DNA of 64,000 nt from Lichenihabitans psoromatis (lineage in GTDB: Bacteria; Pseudomonadota; Alphaproteobacteria; Rhizobiales; Beijerinckiaceae). Below the pieces are notes generated by a model. The model was not told the origin of the DNA. It did no database searches and was given only the letters and a program-made list of their open reading frames with translations. The DNA is taken from assembly GCF_004323635.1 (NCBI RefSeq), contig NZ_CP036515.1:3225501-3289500 (forward strand). The letters run 5' to 3'. The position numbers and the translations under genes are program-made. Below, one piece after another: positions 36,187-45,119 of this stretch (its first letter is position 1; every line of letters begins with the position of its first letter).

Positions 36187-36462
36187 ATGCTCAGACTATC
36201 CAAGCTCGCTGTCGTTGCGGCCCTCGCGTTCAGCGGCGTCGCCTTCCAATCACTCGAGGCGTCGGCGATGCCGGTGGGCACCGATATCGCCACCACGGCC
36301 CATGCGGAGGATGTTTCGGGGGTCCAGCAGACGGGCTGGCATGGCCATTATGGTTGGCACCGTCGGTGGCATCGCCATTACGGCTGGCGCCGTCACTATG
36401 GGTGGCATCGTCACTATGGTTGGCACCGGCCCTACGGCTTTCGCCACCATCATCGTTGGTGA
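36187..36462 (+). CDS. Secreted His/Trp/Tyr repeat peptide
   Basis: A 91-residue protein with an N-terminal signal (KLAVVAALAFSGVAFQ, cleavage near residues 26-28) and a C-terminal half built of HYGW units at residues 54, 64, 70 and 76, ending with PYGF at 82 and a HHHRW tail. His, Trp and Arg dominate this half. Function unknown; metal binding is an inference from the histidine content. AGGAG is present just before the ATG at 36187, and a strong terminator follows. Similar WHR/HYGW-rich proteins are known as hypothetical proteins in related bacteria. Confidence 0.85.
   Translation: MLRLSKLAVVAALAFSGVAFQSLEASAMPVGTDIATTAHAEDVSGVQQTGWHGHYGWHRRWHRHYGWRRHYGWHRHYGWHRPYGFRHHHRW
36334..36459 (+). 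repeat. Imperfect 18-bp tandem repeats encoding HYGW units
   Basis: Codons for the C-terminal half repeat with an 18-base period (six residues, roughly RRHYGW and HRHYGW) from about residue 64 onward. This follows an irregular first unit and ends in a degenerate PYGFRH unit. Such a pattern is open to slippage and unit-number change. Confidence 0.65.
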
Positions 36463-36484
36463 GACGCGGTCCTCGTAGAGGATG

Positions 36485-36518
36485 GAAGGCCGGAGCTCGC
36501 GCTCCGGCCTTCTTTTTA
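36485..36518 (+). terminator. Intrinsic terminator
   Basis: GAAGGCCGGAGC (36485-36496) and GCTCCGGCCTTC (36501-36512) form a perfect 12-bp stem with a 4-base loop TCGC, followed by five T. It ends the repeat-peptide gene on the plus strand. Its T run shares bases with the stop codon of the convergent deacetylase gene; the minus strand has no T run after the stem. Confidence 0.93.
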
Positions 36519-37511
36519 TCGAAGCGGGACGCCCGGGAGTGGATCGTCGACTACCGGCGCCGCCGGCTTGGCGGCTTCGCTCGTCGACAGGAACGGTTTG
36601 GCGACCCCGGTAGGGGTGGCCTGAGCTGGGCGCGCGCGCAGCAATTTTGGCATCAAAGCCGCCACCGTCTTCTCGGTTTCGGAGGACCACCCCGCAGGCG
36701 CGCTCTTGAGGACTGTCTGACCGGTCCCGGGTTTGATCGCGACGATGTGATAGCCGCCCTGTTTCAGTGCCGTGAGCAGCGACGGCAGCATGGCTGCCGT
36801 CTGCTCCTTTACGTCATGCAGCAGGATGATGCCGCGGCCTTGCGCGTTAAGCCGACCCATGAGCAGCGCGAGTTCGGCCTCAGGGGTCTGTTTGACCCAG
36901 TCGGACGCCCAGAGATCTGCGCCGAAAACCGCGACGTGGCGCTCGGCCAGCCATGCCATCAGCGGCGGCGTGTCGGCGAAGCCCGGAAAGCGAAAAAATG
37001 GAACGCGCGGCGCCTGATCGGCCGAGCCATAGGCGGCTTTGTCGTCGGCCGCGAAGCCATGTTGAATATCGGCTTTCGCCTGCGCCTCCGTCAGGCCCCG
37101 CTCCGTGACCTCGGGGTGCGACCACGTATGATGCCCAACGCTATCGCCATCAGCGATCTCGCGCTTCACCAGCGCGGGAGCCGCCTGCGCGTTCCGCCCG
37201 ATGAGGAAGAAGGTGGCGCGCACACATTCATGTTCCAGCGCCTCCAACACCCTCGGCGTAGTCTTGGGCGAGGGGCCGTCGTCGAAGGTCAGAACGACCT
37301 CATGGTCTTGCAGATCGAGCGTCTGCGGATAAGTTTTCAATCCGACCGCGATCGGGACCGACGGATCGATCAAGATGTCGCGGGTCGTGCCCAGCGCGGC
37401 CGGGTTGCCGGGGCAGGAGGTCGCTAAGCTGGCCTTTTGCGGCTCGGCCCCGGCGATTTCAGGCGACAGAGCGGCCACGAGGGCCATGATCACAGAGAGG
37501 CAAAGGCGCAT
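36516..37511 (-). CDS. Polysaccharide deacetylase, exported
   Basis: A 331-residue NodB-fold deacetylase with a signal peptide (MRLCLSVIMALVAALSPEIAGA). Active-site motifs are TFDDGPSP (metal and base Asp pair) near residue 95 and HHTWSHPEV near 145, with RFPGF and a C-terminal LLHDVKEQT. It probably deacetylates peptidoglycan or another glycan. AGGAAG precedes the ATG at 37509-37511; a longer frame is rejected. The C-terminal 60 residues are Pro/Ala-rich and probably disordered. The stop overlaps the terminator T run. Confidence 0.9.
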   Translation of the reverse strand: MRLCLSVIMALVAALSPEIAGAEPQKASLATSCPGNPAALGTTRDILIDPSVPIAVGLKTYPQTLDLQDHEVVLTFDDGPSPKTTPRVLEALEHECVRATFFLIGRNAQAAPALVKREIADGDSVGHHTWSHPEVTERGLTEAQAKADIQHGFAADDKAAYGSADQAPRVPFFRFPGFADTPPLMAWLAERHVAVFGADLWASDWVKQTPEAELALLMGRLNAQGRGIILLHDVKEQTAAMLPSLLTALKQGGYHIVAIKPGTGQTVLKSAPAGWSSETEKTVAALMPKLLRARPAQATPTGVAKPFLSTSEAAKPAAPVVDDPLPGVPLR

Positions 37512-37711
37512 GCGCTTCCTGTCGCGGGGGCTTGCGGCATTGTGATGGCGTTTTCGTACGATGGGCGCCATCCTGGACCGACGGAAAGCATTGGTGGCTT
37601 GTTAAGCGCTCGTTACCAAGTCACAGCTAATTGTTCCTTTAGGGTGTGGCTTGTGGTTTCGCGGGTCGCGCCATCGTCGAGGACCGGACGTCGATTCTGC
37701 GGAGAGCCACC

Positions 37712-38521
37712 ATGGCCATCCGCGTGATCGTCAGTCCGTCGAAGTTCGGGCTGCGAGCCGCTATGGGCATCATCAAGTTTCTGGCCGCGACGATGGCGGC
37801 CATCAGTCTAGCGGGTTGCGCCGCCACGGTCGGTTCGCTCGACGCAACCGATCTACCTCACCCGACGGACTATTCGGTGCACGGCATCGACGTGTCGAAA
37901 TATCAGGGCAAGATCGACTGGGATCGCGTCAAGAGCTCGGGCGTGCGCTTCGCCTGGATCAAGGCCACCGAAGGGGGCGATCACGTCGACTCCCGGTTCT
38001 TCGAAAATTGGGAGAATGCCAAGGCGGCGGGCGTCAAGCGGGGCGCTTATCACTTCGTCTATTGGTGCCGGCCATGGCAGGAGGAGATCGCCTTCTTCGA
38101 GCGCGTCGCGCCCGTCGAGCCGGATGCGCTCCCGCCGGTGCTCGATGTCGAGGCTACCCCGACCTCAAAGAGCTGCAAACGCACCCTTTATCGGGACGAA
38201 GTCGTGGCCCAGATGCGGCAGATGCTCGCCGAAATGGAACGGCATTTTGGCAAGAAGCCGGTGATCTACACCACGGTCGATTTCTACGCCGGGATCTTGC
38301 AGAATCACGCGCTCGAGGATTACCCGATCTGGGTTCGCAGCACGAAATATTTCCCGTCGATCAAATACGGAAACCGGCGCTGGCATTTCTGGCAGTACCA
38401 GTCCGATGGTCACATCGACGGAATTGAAGGCAAGGTCGACCGCAACGCCTTTTTCGGCACGGCCGAGCAGTGGCAGGATTTTACGCGCGGTCGCAATCTG
38501 CTCGAGTTGGCCAGGAACTAA
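37712..38521 (+). CDS. GH25 lysozyme, lipoprotein
   Basis: A 269-residue peptidoglycan muramidase. A lipobox AGC (in SLAGCAA, Cys near residue 36) suggests a lipoprotein, though the n-region before it is long. Catalytic GH25 blocks are HGIDVSKYQGKIDW, FAWIKATEGGD, the DVEA motif in PPVLDVEATP (Asp/Glu) and WVRSTKYFP. GGAGAG precedes ATG 37712; ATG 37763 is an alternative that would give a shorter signal. It is followed by the unrecognised secreted protein on the opposite strand. Confidence 0.9.
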   Translation: MAIRVIVSPSKFGLRAAMGIIKFLAATMAAISLAGCAATVGSLDATDLPHPTDYSVHGIDVSKYQGKIDWDRVKSSGVRFAWIKATEGGDHVDSRFFENWENAKAAGVKRGAYHFVYWCRPWQEEIAFFERVAPVEPDALPPVLDVEATPTSKSCKRTLYRDEVVAQMRQMLAEMERHFGKKPVIYTTVDFYAGILQNHALEDYPIWVRSTKYFPSIKYGNRRWHFWQYQSDGHIDGIEGKVDRNAFFGTAEQWQDFTRGRNLLELARN

Positions 38522-38538
38522 CCTCGCTGGCGTCGGCG

Positions 38539-39018
38539 CTACAGGCCCTTGCTGTTGCCGGACGTGATGTCGAACTTGATCGCCGCGCCATCCTGATCGA
38601 TGGCGCTGCCGCTGCTGCCCGTGACCTCAAAAGCCGAACAGCTATGGTCGTCGTCCTCGGGGAAATCGAAGCAGACGCGCTCGCCCTGAACCGCCCAGGT
38701 GCCGGTCGATAGCCCATTCTGGTCGACATATCTGACCTTGCCGCCCGCATCGAAATATTGGGAAAACATCTCGTCGCCCGACCGGCCCGAGATGGTATTG
38801 CCGACGAGAGCCTTCCAGGCCGCGAGGCCGGTCAGCTTTTCGGCCGCTGAAGGCGCTGCGGCCGCTGCTGGGGCGGGTGCCGCTGCGGGCGCAGCAGGCG
38901 TTGCTGTCGGCGCCGCAACGGCCGGTGCATCGGCCTGAGCCAAAGCCGACGACGTCAATCCGAGCGCAAGGCCGAACGCCGTTGCGAGACCGAGGGAGAG
39001 GCGAACGCGGGACTGCAT
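38539..39018 (-). CDS. Unrecognised secreted protein with Ala/Pro linker
   Basis: A 159-residue protein with a signal peptide (LGLATAFGLALGLTSSALAQA), an Ala/Pro-rich linker (about residues 30-60), and a C-terminal domain of about 95 residues with two Cys (GERVCFDFPEDDDHSCSAFEV). The pattern GNTISG...YFDAGGKVRYVDQNG...GTWAVQ recalls small lipocalin-like periplasmic domains, but I cannot name the family. GGAG lies nine bases before the ATG at 39016-39018. It is convergent with the GH25 gene. Confidence 0.72.
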   Translation of the reverse strand: MQSRVRLSLGLATAFGLALGLTSSALAQADAPAVAAPTATPAAPAAAPAPAAAAAPSAAEKLTGLAAWKALVGNTISGRSGDEMFSQYFDAGGKVRYVDQNGLSTGTWAVQGERVCFDFPEDDDHSCSAFEVTGSSGSAIDQDGAAIKFDITSGNSKGL

Positions 39019-39069
39019 GGATGGATGCTCCGTTGAAGGTTGGCCGGATTTCACCGGCTTCCGATGACG

Positions 39070-40926
39070 TTATGTCGACAGGGGTGTCATGCTTCTGGTC
39101 TCGGCAAGCTCCCGAAGCGGAGCGGCGCTGACCGTCGCGACGGGGGTGTCGGTTTGAAGCTCGAACAACCGACGATACAGCCCATCGACGCGTCCCAGCA
39201 GGGTCGCATGCGTGCCGTCTTCCGCGATGCGGCCCCGATCGAACACGAGGATTCGATCCAGCGACCGCACGGTCGACAGGCGGTGGGCGATCACGAGCGC
39301 GGTGCGTCCCACCATCAAGCGGCCGATCGCATCCTGGATCAATCGTTCCGATTCGGAATCGAGGCTCGATGTCGCCTCGTCGAGGATCAGCAACGGCGCG
39401 TCCGCCAGAAAGGCCCGAGCGATGGCGATGCGCTGCCGCTCGCCGCCCGAGAGCTTCACGCCGCGCTCGCCGACCAGGGTTGCATAACCTTGCGGCAGCC
39501 GGTCGATGAACTCCGCCGCATTCGCCAGCTGGGCGGCGTGGCGGATCATCGCGGCGCTCGCGCCGGGACGCGCATAGGCAATGTTTTCGGCCAGGGAGCG
39601 ATGAAACAGGATGGGCTCCTGCGGCACGATGGCGATCTGCTGACGTAACGAGCTTTGGGTCGTGTCGGCGACATCCTGCCCGTCGATCAGCACGCGGCCA
39701 CCGGTCACATCGTAGAGCCGCTGGATCAGCTTGACGAAGGTGGTTTTCCCCGAGCCCGAATGGCCGACGAGGCCCACCCGCTCTCCGGCCCTGATCGTCA
39801 CCGACAGATCGTCATAAAGCGGAGTCGCGTGAACACCGTATCGGAACGTCACGTGCTGGAATTGAATTTCTGCAGCCGAGATCGTCATCGGCGCAGCATC
39901 GGGCTTGTCGGCAAGACCAAGCGGCTCGTCATGCAGGGCGACGAGTTCCTCCATATCGTTGACGGAGCGCTGGAATTGATTCACGTGCTGGCCGACGTCG
40001 CGCAGATAACCCTGCACCACGAAATAGGTGGTCAGCACGTAGGTCACGTCGCCGGGGCTGGCGCGGCCCTGCCACCACAACAGCAGCGCGACAGCCGTGA
40101 GCGACGTCCGCACGATCCAGAGCAGGGCGAGTTGCAAGGTGCCGCTTGCGGTATGGCGGACCCAGGTGCGCCGGGTTCGCTTGATCCACTTGGCGACGAT
40201 GCTCGTGAAGCGGCTGTCCTCGCGCGCCTCCGCCCCGAAGGCTTTCACCACCGCGTTGCAGCCGAGCGCGTCAGCCAGCGTGCCGCCGAGGCGCGTGTCG
40301 ACGGCGTTCGAGAGCCGTGCGGCGGGAGCGATGTACCGCGTCGCGAGCAGAATCGTCAGCGCCACATAGACGATCGTGCCCAGCGCCATGACAAGGCCGA
40401 GCACGGGCCACTGCCATCCAAGCAGCAGGATCGTGCCCACCAGCACGACGCACGACGGCCAGAGCGCAAGAAGAAGCACGTCGTCGATCATGTCGACCGC
40501 CGCCATGGCCCGGGTGATTTTCCGCACGGTCGAGCCCGCGAAGGTGCCGGCGTGCCAATCGGTCGAGAAGCGTTGGACGTGATGAAAGGCGTCGACCCCC
40601 ATGTCCGACATGATTCGCAGACTGAGCGGAATGACCGCGCTCCACGCCACATGGCGCAGCCCGACCACGACGAGACCAAGCCCTGCCATGAGCGCGAAGG
40701 TCTCGATCACCTCGGAGGCGGCGAGCGCCCGGTCGTTTCCGGCACGTGTCAGAGCGTCGACGAGGCGGCCTGCAAAGAGCGGCACAACGATCTCGGCGAG
40801 CGTAGCCGCTGCGATCGCTCCCGTCACAAGCGCCAGCAGCGGCTTGCGACGTGACCAATGCCGAAACATAAAGACCAACACGGGCCCGATCGCGGACCCC
40901 CGCCGCTTGCGGCGATGTTTAACCAT
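39070..40926 (-). CDS. ABC transporter, fused permease/ATPase exporter
   Basis: A 618-residue half transporter. The N-terminal part has about six membrane helices (residues ~30-330). The C-terminal nucleotide-binding domain has Walker A GHSGSGKT, signature LSGGERQR, Walker B LLILDEATSSLDS and the H-loop AHRLST. It resembles MsbA/multidrug type exporters; the cargo is unknown and it probably works as a homodimer. The start was set at MVKHRRKRRG as this frame loses similarity to transporters upstream; no strong ribosome site is seen. It has a 327-bp promoter region divergent from the ElyC-like gene. Confidence 0.9.
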   Translation of the reverse strand: MVKHRRKRRGSAIGPVLVFMFRHWSRRKPLLALVTGAIAAATLAEIVVPLFAGRLVDALTRAGNDRALAASEVIETFALMAGLGLVVVGLRHVAWSAVIPLSLRIMSDMGVDAFHHVQRFSTDWHAGTFAGSTVRKITRAMAAVDMIDDVLLLALWPSCVVLVGTILLLGWQWPVLGLVMALGTIVYVALTILLATRYIAPAARLSNAVDTRLGGTLADALGCNAVVKAFGAEAREDSRFTSIVAKWIKRTRRTWVRHTASGTLQLALLWIVRTSLTAVALLLWWQGRASPGDVTYVLTTYFVVQGYLRDVGQHVNQFQRSVNDMEELVALHDEPLGLADKPDAAPMTISAAEIQFQHVTFRYGVHATPLYDDLSVTIRAGERVGLVGHSGSGKTTFVKLIQRLYDVTGGRVLIDGQDVADTTQSSLRQQIAIVPQEPILFHRSLAENIAYARPGASAAMIRHAAQLANAAEFIDRLPQGYATLVGERGVKLSGGERQRIAIARAFLADAPLLILDEATSSLDSESERLIQDAIGRLMVGRTALVIAHRLSTVRSLDRILVFDRGRIAEDGTHATLLGRVDGLYRRLFELQTDTPVATVSAAPLRELAETRSMTPLST

Positions 40927-41253
40927 GGGACGTTTCGGCGCTGATCGCGCCGTCCCTCTTGTGAGACCATCACGGTCTCGAACGATGGGAAATTCGTACG
41001 AAGCGGATCGTCCGCCGGTCAGTGGACCGGGCGGAGACCGAAGGCCGGTGTGGGCCGACGAAAAAGTGAAGTCATTCGGCCCTCCCTGGCAAGTCGTAAG
41101 CGATGACGTTGAATAGCATTGGAGACGATCGAGCACAATCCGCACGTCTGAAGGACGCGCTGCCGCCGCTCTCAAAAGAATGGTAGGAGCGTCGCGACTG
41201 TCAGCGTCGACGCCGTCGTCCGTCCTTTCCTCAAAAGCGCCGCACCCGACCTC
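40927..41253. other. 327-bp divergent intergenic region
   Basis: The region between the ABC exporter and the ElyC-like gene. I find no gene, though it holds a 44-codon open frame on the plus strand (40985-41116) with no ribosome site. GAGACC (40963-40968) and GGTCTC (40974-40979) form a 6-bp inverted repeat near the exporter start that might be an operator. No recognisable promoter pair was found. Confidence 0.55.
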
Positions 41254-42054
41254 ATGTTCTTTCTCGTCTCGAAACTTTTGTGGGTGATTGCCGCCCCAGT
41301 CACGCTGATGGTGCTTGTCGCGCTGGGCGGTGCGCTTCTGTCGTTCAGCCCCGGACGCTTTGCCCGGGTCGGCCGTCGCGTCGCGCTCGCGGGTACCGTT
41401 CTGCTGTTGGCGGGCGGTGTTCTGCCAGTCGGAACGCTGCTGCTCCGCCCCTTGGAAGACCGTTTCCCGCAACCTCCCGCCGACCTTCCGGCCCCGACCG
41501 GCATCATCGTGCTGGGTGGTTCCATCGATCAGACCATCGCGGCTTCACGCGGTCGCATCACGATCTCCGATGCGGCGGATCGTATGACGGAGGCCGTGAT
41601 CTTGGGCCGCCGCTACCCCGATGCGCGACTGGTGTTTACGGGTGGAGCCAATGCGCTGGCCGGGAGCGCCTTGACGGAAGCAGCCGACGCACGCCGCCTG
41701 TGGATCGAGATGGGGATCGCGCCGGAGCGAATCACGACCGAGGATCGATCCCGCAACACCGACGAAAATGCACGGTTCACGAAGGCGATTCTGCAACCGC
41801 AGCCCGGCGAGCGCTGGCTGTTGGTGACCTCCGCCTATCACATGCCGCGCGCCATCGGGCTCTTCCGGGCCAATGGCTTTCCCGTGATCCCCTATCCGGT
41901 CGATTACCGGACGCTTGGCACCGATGCCGATATCAGGTTGCATACCGATATCGCGAACGGGCTAGTGCTGCTCAATACGGCGGCCCACGAGTGGATGGGT
42001 CTGCTGGCCTATGCGATCGCCGGAAAGACCGAGACGGTTCTGCCGCGACCGTGA
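41254..42054 (+). CDS. YdcF/ElyC family membrane protein
   Basis: A 266-residue protein with two N-terminal membrane helices (residues ~5-30, 42-62) and a DUF218 domain. Conserved blocks are IIVLGGSIDQ near residue 85, RRYPDARLVFTGG, the RSRNTDENARF loop and LLVTSAYHMPRAIGLFR. E. coli ElyC affects peptidoglycan synthesis at low temperature, so an envelope role is probable. The start is the ATG at 41254; no strong ribosome site. The DUF599 gene is convergent, 24 bp away. Confidence 0.88.
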   Translation: MFFLVSKLLWVIAAPVTLMVLVALGGALLSFSPGRFARVGRRVALAGTVLLLAGGVLPVGTLLLRPLEDRFPQPPADLPAPTGIIVLGGSIDQTIAASRGRITISDAADRMTEAVILGRRYPDARLVFTGGANALAGSALTEAADARRLWIEMGIAPERITTEDRSRNTDENARFTKAILQPQPGERWLLVTSAYHMPRAIGLFRANGFPVIPYPVDYRTLGTDADIRLHTDIANGLVLLNTAAHEWMGLLAYAIAGKTETVLPRP

Positions 42055-42078
42055 CCCGGTCTTCGACTGCGTGTCTGT

Positions 42079-42789
42079 TCAATCCTCGATCGTGAGATCG
42101 TCTGGAACGATCAGCATCACGGCCGCCCGCGCGTCGGAGCCGAATTGCCTCATCCACATGACGCCGAGCGTCAGGGCGGTCGCACCGATCAATACATAGG
42201 GGCTGACGAACCAGCCGAGATAGGCGACCGCAAAGAAGAAGGCGCGCTGCCCGCGATTGAAATGACGACCCGCCACGATGTTCATCTCGGCGGCGCGGAT
42301 CGCGACGAGGCGTTTTTGTTCGACGCGGCTGGATTGCTTGGGCGGCACCGAGCCGATCAGAATCGCGACATAGCCGTAAAGGCGCGATGCCCAGGAGAAT
42401 TTGAAAAACGCATAGCCGAAGATGATCGTGAGCCCGAGAACCTTGGCTTCGAATGCGCCTCGTGTGGACGCGATGCCGAGCGGCAGGTCGGCGAAGATCT
42501 TCAGCACGTCGTCGGTGCCGCGCAGCAACGCCAGGGTGCCGCCGATCGCGATCAAGGATGTCGACGCGAAGAACGATGTGCTGGTCTGGATGGTCATCAG
42601 GAGTGACGAATCGACAATGCGATTGTCCCGGCCCTGCATCTCCAGCATCCAGCGGAGACGATATTCGTTCATCAAACCGTTCAGGCCCTTGCGGCCGGCC
42701 GAGGCCCGCTCGACGAACAGGTAATAGGCGATCCAGGCGGCGAGGAAGAGCGCCAAGCCCACATCATCCGCGATCGTGAATCCAAGCAT
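42079..42789 (-). CDS. DUF599 family membrane protein
   Basis: A 236-residue inner-membrane protein with about four helices (residues ~5-25, 70-95, 115-145, 190-215), fitting the DUF599 pattern of an uncharacterised family. Blocks: WIAYYLFVERAS, RWMLEMQGRDNRIVDSSLLM and FKFSWASRLYGYVAILIGS. Function unknown. It is convergent with the ElyC-like gene and divergent from the GST gene. Confidence 0.85.
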   Translation of the reverse strand: MLGFTIADDVGLALFLAAWIAYYLFVERASAGRKGLNGLMNEYRLRWMLEMQGRDNRIVDSSLLMTIQTSTSFFASTSLIAIGGTLALLRGTDDVLKIFADLPLGIASTRGAFEAKVLGLTIIFGYAFFKFSWASRLYGYVAILIGSVPPKQSSRVEQKRLVAIRAAEMNIVAGRHFNRGQRAFFFAVAYLGWFVSPYVLIGATALTLGVMWMRQFGSDARAAVMLIVPDDLTIED

Positions 42790-42970
42790 CGGTCGATGGT
42801 TCCTCCCCGTCGGGCGTCATCGTATCACGAGACGTCGCGATGCCGCTGCGATCGACCCTCATAAGTCGCTGACTCATCGCATCCGATGATGCTTTTCCAT
42901 CATAAAGATTGGCTTGGCCGAGGCGGTCGATCCAGCCATCATGCCGCTCGATCAAAGAGGATTGTTCTGC

Positions 42971-43624
42971 ATGGCACCGCGTCTTTACATCGGCAACAAG
43001 GCCTATTCGTCCTGGTCGTTGCGGCCCTGGCTCGCCATGACGCATTTCGGCCTGCCCTTCGAGGACGAGGTCATTCCTCTCGATCAACCGACGACCCATA
43101 CCGACATCTTGCGGCATTCGCCGACCGGAACGGTGCCGGCGCTCGCGGTCGACGGGATCGTGATCTGGGAATCCTTGGCGATTCTGGAATATTGCGCCGA
43201 TCGGCATTCCGAGGTTGCGATCTGGCCGAAGGACGCCAACGCCCGCGCGATCGCCCGGTCCGTGTCGTCCGAAATGCACGCCGGCTTCGGCAATCTCCGC
43301 AAGGCATGCCCGATGAACATGCGTCGCGCGGTTCGCAAGATCGAGGTCAGCGACGCGGTCGTGGCCGATGTCGCTCGGATCGAAGCGCTCTGGGCCGCGA
43401 TGCGCCACGACTATGGGCAGGGCGGCCCGTTCCTGTTCGGGGCTTTCACGGCCGCCGACGCCATGTATGCGCCGGTGGTCAATCGCCTGCATGTCTATGA
43501 TCTCGTGCAGCAGCCGGGGTCACGCGCCTATATGGACGCCATGATGGCGCTACCGGCGTGGCAGGCGTGGCTCGAGGGGGCGAAAGCCGAGCCGTGGTTC
43601 TTGGACAAATACGAAGCCATCTGA
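42971..43624 (+). CDS. Glutathione S-transferase family protein
   Basis: A 217-residue GST with a thioredoxin-like N-terminal domain (LYIGNKAYSSWSLRPWLAM, with the likely catalytic Ser in SSWS) and the glutathione-binding WESLAILEY. The C-terminal helical domain follows from residue 90. It may conjugate or reduce electrophiles with glutathione; the substrate is unknown. AGAGGA lies nine bases before ATG 42971; an upstream frame start is rejected. Confidence 0.9.
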   Translation: MAPRLYIGNKAYSSWSLRPWLAMTHFGLPFEDEVIPLDQPTTHTDILRHSPTGTVPALAVDGIVIWESLAILEYCADRHSEVAIWPKDANARAIARSVSSEMHAGFGNLRKACPMNMRRAVRKIEVSDAVVADVARIEALWAAMRHDYGQGGPFLFGAFTAADAMYAPVVNRLHVYDLVQQPGSRAYMDAMMALPAWQAWLEGAKAEPWFLDKYEAI

Positions 43625-43712
43625 TCGATGTTGTCGTGGACAAGCCGGTCTGCGACGACCGATCGCGGACTGTGTGGTTGCTCGGCTCCGGCAGTTCGGT
43701 AGAACACCGCAC

Positions 43713-44150
43713 ATGCCGCTTCACATCTTGAAACTCTGCGTCGGCGCGGAGTCGATCGCCGACCTACAAGGCTGGGTCACGGCTCGGATGAGCGAGATGG
43801 TCCGCAATGGCGAAACGCCGGAGCAGCGCCATACGACCCGTATGGTGCCGAAACGCGTGCCGGAACTGCTCGACGGCGGATCGCTCTACTGGATCATCAA
43901 AGGCCAGGTCGCCGTGCGTCAAGCGCTGCTCGGCGTTCGCCCGTTCACCGATCACGATGGGATCGGGCGCTGTCACTTGGTGCTCGATCCGGCCATGGTG
44001 CCGGTCGATCCGCGGCCGCACCGGCCCTTTCAGGGCTGGCGCTATCTTCGGCCTGAGGATGCTCCGATGGATTTCGGCAATCTCCGCTCTGACCTCGCCG
44101 CGATGCCCGAGCCGCTGCGCCGGGAACTGCGCGAACTCGGGTTGCTGTAG
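43713..44150 (+). CDS. DUF1489 family protein
   Basis: A 145-residue cytosolic protein matching the alphaproteobacterial DUF1489 family: LHILKLCVGAESIADLQGW, TRMVPKRVPELLDGGSLYWIIKG and DGIGRCHLVLDP. Function unknown. It follows the GST gene by about 90 bp and is convergent with panC by about 20 bp. Start is at ATG 43713; a frame start 13 codons upstream is less likely because homologues begin with MPLHILK. Confidence 0.85.
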   Translation: MPLHILKLCVGAESIADLQGWVTARMSEMVRNGETPEQRHTTRMVPKRVPELLDGGSLYWIIKGQVAVRQALLGVRPFTDHDGIGRCHLVLDPAMVPVDPRPHRPFQGWRYLRPEDAPMDFGNLRSDLAAMPEPLRRELRELGLL

Positions 44151-44172
44151 CGGCTGCCTCGCTCGCTCGAGA

Positions 44173-45033
44173 CTAGACGGCCCAATTATCGATGAGCCGC
44201 GTCGTCCCGATCTTGGCCGCGACCAGCAATCGAGCCGGTTGTCCGCTAAGGGCCGCGACGGGGGCCAGCGTCTCGGCGTCGCGCAGCTCGAGATAATCGA
44301 GGACGAAACCGGCCCGCTCTAGTCGCGCTCTGGCCTGGGACAGTGTCGGAGCCGGCGCACTCCCGTCGCGCAACGCTGCCGCGCAATCCCGCAAAACGGC
44401 TGGGATGAAGGCAGCGGTTTTCCGCTCGGTCTCCGACAAATACCGGTTGCGCGAGGACATCGCCAACCCATCCGGCTCGCGGATCGTCTCGGCCCCCATG
44501 ATCGCGACCGGAAGATCGAGGTCACGCACCATGTGTCGGATGACCTGCAGCTGCTGGTAATCCTTCTGTCCGAAAAGCGCGACATCCGGGGCGGATTGGA
44601 TCAGAAGTTTGGCCACGATGGTCGCAACCCCGGCGAAGAATTGCGGGCGATAGGCGTCTTCGAGACCGACGGTCGCTGGCCCGCCCACCGACACTGTTGA
44701 CGAAAAACCGGGTGGATACATGACCGCAGCCGTCGGCGCATAAACAAGATCGGCTCCGATGGCGGCCAGCATCGCGCAATCGGTCTCGAAGGTGCGCGGG
44801 TAGGCTGCGAAATCCTCCGTCGGCGCAAACTGGGTCGGATTCACGAAGATCGAGACGATCGTGCGCCGTGCCTCCTTTTGGCCTTGGCGGACCAGCGACG
44901 CATGTCCCTCGTGCAGCGCGCCCATGGTCGGGATCAGCGCGACCTTGTCCCCGGCGTCGCGCCACTGCTTGACCGTCGCGCGCAAAGCCTCAACGTCACG
45001 CGCCACCGCGATGGCCGCAGATGCGTGGATCAT
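44173..45033 (-). CDS. panC: Pantothenate synthetase
   Basis: A 286-residue ligase that joins pantoate and beta-alanine with ATP to form pantothenate for coenzyme A. The nucleotide-binding motif is PTMGALHEGH near residue 35. Later blocks are FVNPTQFAPTEDFAAYPRT, GQKDYQQLQVIRHMV and AMSSRNRYL. Length is typical. panB and panD are not adjacent. The vWA gene starts about 86 bp from the panC start, on the other strand. Confidence 0.95.
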   Translation of the reverse strand: MIHASAAIAVARDVEALRATVKQWRDAGDKVALIPTMGALHEGHASLVRQGQKEARRTIVSIFVNPTQFAPTEDFAAYPRTFETDCAMLAAIGADLVYAPTAAVMYPPGFSSTVSVGGPATVGLEDAYRPQFFAGVATIVAKLLIQSAPDVALFGQKDYQQLQVIRHMVRDLDLPVAIMGAETIREPDGLAMSSRNRYLSETERKTAAFIPAVLRDCAAALRDGSAPAPTLSQARARLERAGFVLDYLELRDAETLAPVAALSGQPARLLVAAKIGTTRLIDNWAV

Positions 45034-45119
45034 TGCCGCACGCTCGACGTGGCGCTTGCCGACACGAGGCAGGAGGACGATCTACGGACGAGGGCTGTCG
45101 GAATGAGCGAGGTTGTCCT

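Noticed and set aside
40985..41116. 44-codon plus-strand frame in the ABC/ElyC gap
   Set aside because: No ribosome site and a polar, non-repetitive translation with no motif. Left as possible small gene only.
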